This document shows, piece after piece, positions 56,641-64,000 of a DNA stretch of 64,000 bases. Below the pieces are notes generated by a model. It saw only the letters and a list, made by a program, of their open reading frames with translations, was not told where the DNA came from and made no database searches. The DNA comes from Solen grandis (lineage: Eukaryota; Mollusca; Bivalvia; Adapedonta; Solenidae). Numbering within the stretch: the first letter of the stretch is position 1; each line of letters begins with the position of its first letter. Where the stretch lies: positions 58,049,997 to 58,113,996 of the forward strand of contig CM037790.1 in assembly GCA_021229015.1 (NCBI GenBank). Direction: 5' to 3'. The position numbers were made by a program, and so were the translations under genes.

Positions 56641-56969
56641 ATTTGAAGCAAACGAACAGAAAAGCGTCCGATGAACAAATAAGACAGACTGGATTTATGT
56701 TTTATTTGAATGGAACCCAAAGTACGAAATTATCGGAAATCGTTAGTTGTCTATTTTGCGGATTCGCGAGTAACCAGTCAAACAGGTGCGAGCGTTTGTA
56801 AACATCACTCGATTTAATAATGTTGCGTACCGATACGCTTTAAATTTTTTAATATTTGAGTAACCTAATTTTTAATTGCTTTTTGATACGCTAGAATTTT
56901 AAAAGAATTGGGTTTTTACCTATTTTATTTGCGTAATTACGCAAATACGCACCTTATCTGTAGCCCTGG

Positions 56970-57670
56970 TCATTACTATAATGGGTAGATGTGCATGAAG
57001 TGGCGATTTTCCGGTCCATTGATTTTTACAAGATTTGTGTCCCTTGAAACTTAGTCTCTGTAGCTGATTGATACTGCAGCCTTGTGAACGCAACTCCTCC
57101 TACATTTTCTGAATGAATCTTTTCAAAACTTGTTCAATGTCATTTCTATAATGGGTAGATGTGCATGAAGTGGCGATTTTCCGGTCCATTGATTTTTACA
57201 AGATTTGTGTCCCTTGAAACTTAGTCTCTGTAGCTGATTGATATTGCAGCCTTGTGAACGCAACTCCTCCTACATTTCTGAATGAATTTTTTCAAAACTT
57301 GTTCAATGTCATTACTATAATGGGTAGATGTGCATGAAGTGGCGATTTTCCGGTCCATTGATTTTACAAGATTTGTGTCCCTTGAAACTTAGTCTCTGTA
57401 GCTGATCGATATTGCAGCCTTGTGAACGCAACTCCTCCTACATTTCTGAATGAATCTTTTCAAAACTTGTTCAATGTCATTACTATAATGGGTAGATGTG
57501 CATGAAGTGGCGATTTTCCGGTCCATTGATTTTTACCAGATTTGTGTCCCTTGAAACTTAGTCTCTGTAGCTGATTGATATTGCAGCCTTGTGAACGCAA
57601 CTCCTCCTACATTTCTGAATGAATCTTTTCAAAACTTGGTCAAAGTTATTTCTATAATGGGTAGATGTGC
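56970..57670. repeat. 169 bp tandem repeat, four copies plus a start
   Basis: 'atgggtagatgtgcatgaag' begins at 56981, 57151, 57320 and 57488, and a fifth partial copy begins at about 57657: steps of 170, 169, 168 and 169 bp. The copies are over 95% alike by eye, so this is a young array. Each includes 'tggcgattttccggtccatt', 'agatttgtgtcccttgaaac' and 'gaacgcaactcctcctacat'. Confidence 0.96.
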
Positions 57671-57708
57671 ATAAAGTGCATATATACTATAATTCACATA
57701 ACTAGTAC

Positions 57709-57827
57709 CTCTCTCATGGATGGGGTGGGGCTTGGTGTCTTGATAGGTTCAACAGGGCGTACCCCGGAGCCTCTTACTACTGTTGGTTTGAATCCACTCA
57801 GGGACATGTTAGAAGGGATTACAATCC
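57709..57827 (-). CDS. Orphan candidate exon (Pro/Ser-rich)
   Basis: On the minus strand 119 bp lie between an acceptor (aacttctgcag) and a donor (GAG|GTACTAG). They read IVIPSNMSLSGFKPTVVRGS, continuing to VEPIKTPSPTPSMRE with no stop. The composition (TPSPTPS, RGSGVRP) is that of a disordered segment of a real protein. I do not recognise the gene. It could be a 5' exon of the FAM184 gene, which has the same strand, or belong to another gene. The plus-strand open frame over the same bases is less protein-like. Confidence 0.4.
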
Positions 57828-58019
57828 CTGCAGAAGTTTGGTGGTTTTCATTGGGTAAAAAGCTGTTAAAAACAACAAAACAAATTCAAATATGGAGTTA
57901 TTGGGTATTAAACAAATGAAATATGAACTTACATTCACCCTTTTAGGAGCAAACAGATTTATTTACATGTATGAGCTTTTCTGATTTAAGTTAATTCCAG
58001 TCAGCTAGGCTGGTTAGCA

Positions 58020-58140
58020 GAGTAAGTCTTTCAACTCTGGACGAGTGTGGATAAACTGTTTTGCTCAAGAAAACACCCAGCTGCCCCTGCAGCGATCGAA
58101 CCTACTACCCAGGCAACCACAATCTCAGGCCCCTGTCTTT
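58020..58140 (-). mobile_element. tRNA-derived SINE fragment, reverse
   Basis: The reverse complement carries 'ggttgcctgggtagtaggtt' followed by 'cgatcgctgcagg', a B-box-like GGTTCGATC. Confidence 0.45.
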
Positions 58141-58750
58141 TCATCATCTTTAGTGATTGCCTCACTTTGAGAAAAGTATATTTGTGAATATACTGCTCTT
58201 TCAGCTAAATTAATTAGTCTCATATACTTCATTATGAGCATATGCTTACAGAAATGTTAAAAGCAATAATTAAAAGGACCCTCTTGGTCTTTATATTTTG
58301 TGGCGGCGTATATTGTGGCAGCACTGACACTCTTGTTGAAATGTTTAACAAAAAACTTTAACGTTGGCCACAACCTTGGCCTTTGACCTTATTTTCCCAT
58401 AACTTTGGACAAGTTTTAAAATAGATATTTCCTTGTCATTTTTCAATATTAAATTTTTAATTTGTATACTGGTTTGACATCATATGAAGTTGTGCAGGTG
58501 TGATTTTGGTCATGATCTCTAGGCAGATATAATAAAGAGAGTTGTTTTGTTTTGTTTTTTGTGGGTTTTTTTAACTCAATTGTGTTTTTTTTTTGTTTAC
58601 ATATTTTACATATTTGTGTTGTATACATTCTATTCCATGCATAGGTCAAGGTCATCCTTCAAGGTCTAAGGTCAAATTGAAAGGGTATGGTACTTCAACT
58701 TTGCATTTAAAGGCTTATAGTTTTAGTTGTAATTTTCAAGGTCAACTTTT

Positions 58751-59577
58751 TAGCTCACCTGAGCACAAAGTGCTCAAGGTGAGCTTTTGTGATCGCCCTT
58801 CGTCCGGCGTCGTCCGTCGTCAACAATTTGCTTTAAACAACATCTCTGAAACCGCTGGACAGAATTTAATGAAACTTGGCAGGAATGTTCCTTGGGTAAG
58901 GCTCTACAAAAGTTGCTAAAATAAAGTTGATCCATGAAGAACTCTGGTTGCCATGGCAACAAAAAGAAAAATAATTTGAAAACTTTAAAAATCATCTCCT
59001 TCAAAACTACTGGCCAGATTTCAAAATAATTTGGTACAGATGTTCCTTGGGTCAACCTCTACCAAAGTTGCTAAATTTATTCCGATCCGTAAAAAAACAT
59101 GGCCGCCAGGGGCGGGGCTTATTTGCCTTATATGTATATAGAGAAACCTTTAAACAACATCTCCTCTGAAACCACTGGACAGAATTTGATTAAACTTGGC
59201 AGGGATGATCCTTGGGTCAACCTTCACAAAAGTTGCTAAAATAAACTTGATCCATGGAGAACTCTGGTTGCCATGGCAACAAAAAGGGAAAAAAAATGAA
59301 AACTTTAAAAATCATCTTCTTCAAAACTACTGGCCAGATTTTAAAATAAATTGGTACAGATGTTCCTTGGGTCAACCTCTACCAAAGTTGCTAAAATTAT
59401 TCCGATCCGTAAAAAAACATGGCCGCCAGGGGCGGGGGTTATTTGCCTTATATGTATATAGAAGAAACCTTTAAACAACAAAAAGGCCAGATTTTAAAAT
59501 AAATTGGTACAGATGTTCCTTGGGTCAACCTATTTATCTCAGGTGAGCGATTTAGGGCCATCATGGACCTCTTGTTT
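58751..59577. repeat. Dispersed repeat array bounded by inverted AGCTCACCTGAG, copy A
   Basis: It starts 'tagctcacctgagcacaaag' and ends 'ctcaggtgagcgatttaggg', short inverted ends. Inside, a ~300-320 bp unit occurs about twice ('gaaac(c)actggacagaattt', 'gttgctaaaataaacttgatcc', 'ctctggttgccatggcaac', 'actactggccagattt', 'gatgttccttgggtcaacc', 'aaaaacatggccgccagggg'), with a short partial third. Open frames across it on both strands are repeat-derived. Confidence 0.88.
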
Positions 59578-59652
59578 AAATGTTTAACAAAAATATGTTA
59601 CTTTGGAAAAAAAAACAGACGAGCCTTGGCACCCACATGTGGTGCTCTTGTT

Positions 59653-60885
59653 TAGCTCACCTGAGCACAATGTGCTCATGGTGAGCTATTAGGATCACCC
59701 TGCGTCGTCCGTCGTCGTGCATCGTCAACAATTTGCTTTAAACGACATCTCCTCTGAAACCACTGGACAGAATTTGATTAAACTTGGCAAGGATGATCCT
59801 TGGGTGAACCTTTACAAAAGTTGCTAAAGTAAACTTGATCCATGTAGAACTCTGGTTGCCATTTCAATGGAAAGAAAAAAATTATGAAATCTTTAAAAAT
59901 CACCTTCTTCAAAACTACTGGCCAGATTTCAAAATGATTTGGAACAGATGTTCCTTGGGTAACCATCTACCAAGATTGCTAAAATTACTCCTATCCGTAA
60001 AAGAACATGGCTGCCAGGGGCGGGGCTAATTTGCCTTATATGTATGTAGTGAAAACTTTAAATGATCGCTGGATAGAATTTGATTAAATTTAGCAGGGAT
60101 GATCCCTGGATGAACCTTCACAAAAGTGGCAATGGAAAGAAAAAAAAAACTTGGAAAATTATCTCCTTCAAAACTACTGGCCAGATTTCAAAATGTTTTA
60201 GTATAGATGTTCCTTGGGTAACCCACTACCAATATTGCGAAAATTAGTCTGATCCTTCAAAAACATGACCTCCAGGGGACGGGGCTTAAATTTGCCTTGT
60301 ATGTTTATAGTAAAATCTTTAAACAAAATCTCCTGAAATTGCTGGATAGAATTTGATTAAATTTAGCAGCGATGATCCTTGGGTGAACCTTCACAAAAGT
60401 TGCTAAAAAAACTTGATCCATGTATAACTCCAGAAAGAAAAAAAATATGAAAACTATAAAAAAAAACTTGGAAAATCATCTCCTTCAAAACTGCTGGCCA
60501 GATTTCAAAATGTTTTAGTACAGACGTTCCTTGGGTAACCATCTACCAAGATTGCAAAAAATTATTGAGATCCGTAAAAAAACATGGCCTCCACGGGTGG
60601 GGCTAATTTGCCTTATAGTGAAACCTTAAAACAACATCTTCTCTGAAACCGCTGGACAGAATATGAGTAAACTTGGCAGGGATGATCCTTGGGTGAATTT
60701 CCATAAAAGTTGCTAAAATAAACCTGATTCATGTAGAACTCTGGTAGCATTGGCAATGGAATGAACTTTAAAGATCATCTCCTTAAAAACTACTGGCCAG
60801 ATTTCAAAATGTTTTAGTACATATGTTCCTTAGGTAACCCTATACTCAGGTGAGCAATTTAGGGCCTCTATGGCCCTCTTGTTGT
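59653..60885. repeat. Same repeat family, copy B, about four units
   Basis: It has the same start (tagctcacctgagcac) and end (ctcaggtgagcaatttaggg). Unit starts lie near 59738, 60057, 60320 and 60625. Units are more diverged than in copy A, with deletions. Confidence 0.88.
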
Positions 60886-61033
60886 TTTTTTTATTGTTTT
60901 TTTTTTTAATGCATCAGTTTTTTGGTCAAAGCAAAGTACTGGGTACCTTTGAATATCATAAAATACTTGCTCACTAATACCTGGTTCTCAGGTGAGTGAT
61001 TCCAGTGCCTACATTACCATCTTCTTCTGTTGT

Positions 61034-61450
61034 TAAGCTCACAAGAGCACAATATGCTCAAACTTTCAAAGTGAGCTATTCTGATCACCCTATGTCTGTC
61101 ACCCCATGTCAGTAATTTGCTTATAAGACATCTGAAACCAGTGTGTAGAAATTGATGAAACTTAGAATGAGTGATACTTGGATGACCCTGCACAAAAGTT
61201 GCTTAAATAAACTTGATCCATTCAGACCTCTGGTTGCAATTGCATCCAATAGAATTTTATTTTGAAAACTTAAAAAATCTTCTCATCTGAAGGTTATGGT
61301 CAGAATATTATTTAATTAGGCACAAATGGTCACCTGACATGGTTCTCTATCAAAACTGCTGAAATAAAAGTTAATCCCTTGAAAAATGAGGCCCCTCGGG
61401 GGTCTTCTAATTTACTGATATACCCTATATAGAAATTTCATTATGTCCTA
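61034..61450. repeat. Same repeat family, old copy C
   Basis: It starts 'aagctcacaagagcacaata' and contains 'acaaaagttgcttaaataaa', 'cttgatccattcagacctct' and 'cctcgggggtcttc'. It ends about 80 bp before the ACBD3 exon. Confidence 0.7.
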
Positions 61451-61530
61451 TGAAACCAATTGTTAGAAGCCGCTTTTTAAAGGCATGATTTTATAGTATA
61501 TATTTTATAAGCAATTCTTACTTTTAACAG

Positions 61531-61671
61531 ACAAGCTTGGATGTCTCTGGGTGACATGTCCAAAGAAACAGCAATGGGGGAGTTTGTGAAGATGCTGGAC
61601 AAGTTGTGTCCCTTGTTCAGACCTCATATAGAGGCTCACAAAGCTGAGCAGGAACTCTTGGAACAAAAGAA
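61531..61671 (+). CDS. ACBD3: ACBD3 (GCP60) exon, end of acyl-CoA-binding domain
   Basis: A 141 bp exon with acceptor cttttaacag and donor GTAAGTCC. It reads QAWMSLGDMSKETAMGEFVK, continuing through LDKLCPLFRPHIEAHKAEQ. It matches ACBD3: 'W.aLGnMSKe.AM.EFVKLL..C..LF..y..sHK.E'. This is the last helix of the acyl-CoA-binding domain and the start of the charged linker. In mammals ACBD3 binds giantin at the Golgi and recruits PI4KB. The first base completes a codon from an upstream exon not found in this window. Confidence 0.92.
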
Positions 61672-61883
61672 GTAAGTCCACTGTTCATTAAACCGTCCAA
61701 GTGATCCTGAACGCAAGCATTTCTGAAATGTTACACCATTCAGCAGTTTGCACATTGCATCTTTAAATATTAGATCATCAAATTTTAATTGATGGTCTTG
61801 TTGAAGTATTCTGTTATTGATAAACAGACAAAATGTTTTTATAAATTGGTAAACACCTGCACATAGTTATATGCCCATGATAC

Positions 61884-62196
61884 CGTCCCCAGTGGCCGAG
61901 TGGTTAGAGTGTCCGCCTCAGGAATGGGAGGTTGTGGGTTTGATCCCCTGCCGCAGCATACCAAAGTTGTAAAAAAAAATGGTTCTGTTATAGCTCCCTT
62001 GCTTGGTGCTCAGTATATAAGGGTAGTTCCAGGACTGGTTGGCCCGTGTCAGGATAATGTGACTGAGTGTGGTATCATACCACATATCTATGGCGTGATA
62101 CTGCAGTGTGGCAGCACGATATTTGTCTCAAGTAGACATCGTCTCCAAGTGACTGAAATACTGTCAGTGGGACATTAAACCCAACAAACAAACAAA
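61884..62196 (+). mobile_element. Full-length tRNA-derived SINE
   Basis: The head 'gtccccagtggccgagtggt' followed by 'tagag' holds an A box (TGGCCGAGTGG, 61893-61903). 'gtgggtttgatcccctg' holds a B box (GGTTTGATCCC, one change from consensus). The A-box form is that of a Leu/Ser-type tRNA. The body carries 'ataatgtgactgagtgtggt' and 'atcataccacatatctatgg'. The tail is (caaa)n. It sits between the two ACBD3 exons, and truncated relatives lie at 1889, 11195, 50185 and 62680. Confidence 0.9.
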
Positions 62197-62530
62197 CATT
62201 ATATGCCCATGTAATGGCTACTTCTGTGTGTAGTTGATGTTTGCCATGCTGAAGTATATTGTTAATGTAAAACATACAAAATAAATGGGCATAGCTAAGT
62301 GACTTTTGATGTCATGCACAAACACTTAAATGGATTGTTTCATGATAAAAATGGTATATGTTTTTGTCATTTTCGTATAGATATCATTTTGTAATATCAA
62401 AAATGCATAATTTAAGTTATACACACATATCCACACATACTGATAAACACACCACTGGTTATGATGTAATAAAAATCTAACAACTATACTGAGTTATATG
62501 TTTGCATAAATGACTATATACTATGTGCAG

Positions 62531-62644
62531 GAAAGAAGAGGAAGAACAGAGGAAGAGAGAGGAAGAAGAACGACAGAGGAAACTGTTGGAGGATGAGGCA
62601 CAGAAACAGTTGCAGATGGAGAAACAAAGACAACAGGAGCAAGA
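62531..62644 (+). CDS. ACBD3: ACBD3 exon, charged Glu/Arg coiled coil
   Basis: A 114 bp exon with acceptor tatgtgcag and donor GTAAGTC. It reads KEEEEQRKREEEERQRKLLE, continuing to DEAQKQLQMEKQRQQEQE. It is in phase with the previous exon, whose last two bases give AAG with the first base here. Vertebrate ACBD3 has the same Glu/Arg-rich coiled coil directly after 'SHKIEKEE'. The Gln-rich region and GOLD domain that should follow are beyond the right edge; no further exon is seen to 64000. Confidence 0.9.
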
Positions 62645-62679
62645 GTAAGTCTTGATATTGTGGTAGATAGTACAAGTCT

Positions 62680-62905
62680 TGATAGCATCAGCCCAGGGTA
62701 GGGAGGTCTCAGGTTTGATCCCCGGCCATTTTGACAAAGTCTTAAATGCTCCATAGTTAGGTTCTCAGTATTCAAGGTTAGTTTCAGGAGTGGATGTCAA
62801 GAGAATGTGACTGGGTGTGGTATCTTGCCAAATATTTTTTGTGTGATATTATAAAGCAGCATTGTATCTGTCTCTTGTAACTGAAATATTGTTGATGTTA
62901 AAACC
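62680..62905 (+). mobile_element. SINE, diverged copy
   Basis: 'ctcaggtttgatccccggcc' is a B-box region. 'gaatgtgactgggtgtggta' and 'ctgaaatattgttgatgtta' match the body and 3' part of the SINE at 61884-62196. Older than that copy. Confidence 0.75.
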
Positions 62906-62909
62906 AAGC

Positions 62910-63760
62910 AAGTTAACATCATTTAGCATAAGATATGGTTCTAGCAATTCTTGTGATACTGAAAGAGTGGAATAAACACAGAGTAGCTGAACATTAATTG
63001 TGAAAATAAAGAGGGGACATCACTGAGGCATCCAAATATCAGGAAGAATCTTGACATTCAGTGCATTATTTCCCTTCCTAAGCATTTTAGCATGAAATTT
63101 ATCTCACCCCCCACCCCCATCCCTTTCCAGAGAATAAGGGTGAATAAGCCTTGAAGTGGGGAACTCACATTGGAACCAATGTAAGAGGGTTTGAATCTTG
63201 TGTTGCTTTTTGTATGTATTTATTTTAAATTAAATTTCTTAAATTCAAAACAACATTCAGGGTTTTCAGTAATTTTCAAAAAATTCCATGTCTGAATTTC
63301 AGGAAGTATTTGAATTTTCTTAGATTTTGCAGGTCATGTGATGTGTTTAGTGTTCAAATCAGAAGGTTTCATTCATCCATTTCAATTTTTTTTTTGTTAA
63401 AAATATGTTCTCTTAAAAATCTTTCTGAGTGGCCAGTGCTGAAGTTGGCCCATCTGTCTATAACTTAGTTCAGGTCAGGTTGATGAATTTTCCAAAATCA
63501 TTAATGCAATGAAAAGGTAACTTAAATATAGTGTCTGGTAGGTGAGGGGTGAGTAAGAGTATAAAATCTGTCGTATCCATTTGATTTTTGTGTTTTCATT
63601 GCATTCTTCCTTCAGTATTATTGACTAGCATTTGCTTCATAAAATTATATTTAAAAAGTCATGCAAATTCTATTATTTTCTCAATTTTTTTAATGTTCTC
63701 GTTTTTCAACAGTGGAAGTAAATTTGCAAAAGCTGATTACAATTAGAAACACAACCTACT
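62910..63760. other. ACBD3 intron sequence, nothing recognised
   Basis: AT-rich, with no exon or repeat family noticed on either strand. Confidence 0.5.
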
Positions 63761-63769
63761 TCTGATTAT

Positions 63770-64000
63770 TTTTATACCCCCACAAATGAAATTTGGGGGG
63801 GTATATAGGAGTCACCCTGTCGGTCGGTCGGTCCGTCGGTCGGTCCGTCTACAAATATTTGTCCGGAGCATTTCTCCAAAACTACTGTACCTATGTTGAT
63901 GAAACTTCATAGGTAGATAGACCTTGATGAGAGGAAGTGCAGTGCATAAGAACCATAACTCTGCATGTATTTTGAAAGGAGTTATTGCCCTTTGTCATTT
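63770..64000. repeat. (GTCG)n-bearing dispersed repeat, truncated by right edge
   Basis: It starts with a hairpin (tatacccccacaaatg / aaatttgggggggtata), then 'gtcaccctgtcggtcggtcg', then 'ctccaaaactactgtaccta' and 'gatgaaacttcataggtaga'. This form is very common in bivalve genomes and supports the taxonomic call. Confidence 0.8.

Noticed and set aside
58593..60029. Several 60-108 codon frames on both strands
   Set aside because: They recur with each unit of the AGCTCACCTGAG repeat family and are repeat-derived.

Overview
The window looks like a bivalve mollusc (or close relative) nuclear genome scaffold. It is AT-rich, with spliced genes carrying GT/AG introns and a dense load of SINEs, MITEs, LINE fragments and satellites of kinds I recognise from bivalve genomes. 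Examples are the (GTCG)n-bearing repeat at the right edge and the repeats that begin AGCTCACCTGAG. No species can be named from the sequence alone. Nothing in it is bacterial or viral.

Layout. (1) Positions 1-10543, minus strand: the C-terminal half of a FAM184-family coiled-coil gene. Eleven exons are read here, with every splice phase consistent and about 507 codons without a stop. Its introns hold a piggyBac-like MITE, two pogo/Tigger-like MITEs, SINE remnants, two LINE 3' ends and two minisatellites. (2) 10544-11813: two inverted-repeat elements and a SINE, ending at a gap of exactly 100 N. (3) 11914-47412: a separate contig with no recognisable host gene. Its first 19 kb is a hierarchical repeat block: a ~1.1-1.3 kb composite unit, a ~428 bp tandem satellite derived from it, ~470, ~363 and ~160 bp tandem arrays, and an array of small hairpins. 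Base quality looks poor in parts of this block and again near its right end. The middle is AT-rich with a decayed LINE and an 888 bp TTAA-flanked element. A second gap of exactly 100 N follows. (4) 47513-56640: a zinc-finger ORF on the minus strand is split by an ~8.6 kb element with long inverted-repeat arms. The element carries a smaller Mutator-like (FLYWCH + MULE) transposon, a LINE piece and a SINE piece. (5) 56970-57670: a 169 bp tandem array, followed by an orphan candidate exon. (6) 58751-61450: arrays of a bivalve-type dispersed repeat. (7) 61531-62644, plus strand: two exons of ACBD3 (Golgi protein GCP60). (8) The tail holds SINEs and a truncated (GTCG)n repeat.

FAM184 (minus) and ACBD3 (plus) are arranged head to head, yet the 5' exons of both are not visible between them. 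This, with the two 100-N joins, makes long hidden introns or scaffolding of an unrelated contig the main structural question. The most interesting material is the split zinc-finger gene with its reading frame restored by a 9 bp target-site duplication, and the CRE-palindrome/hairpin repeat block.
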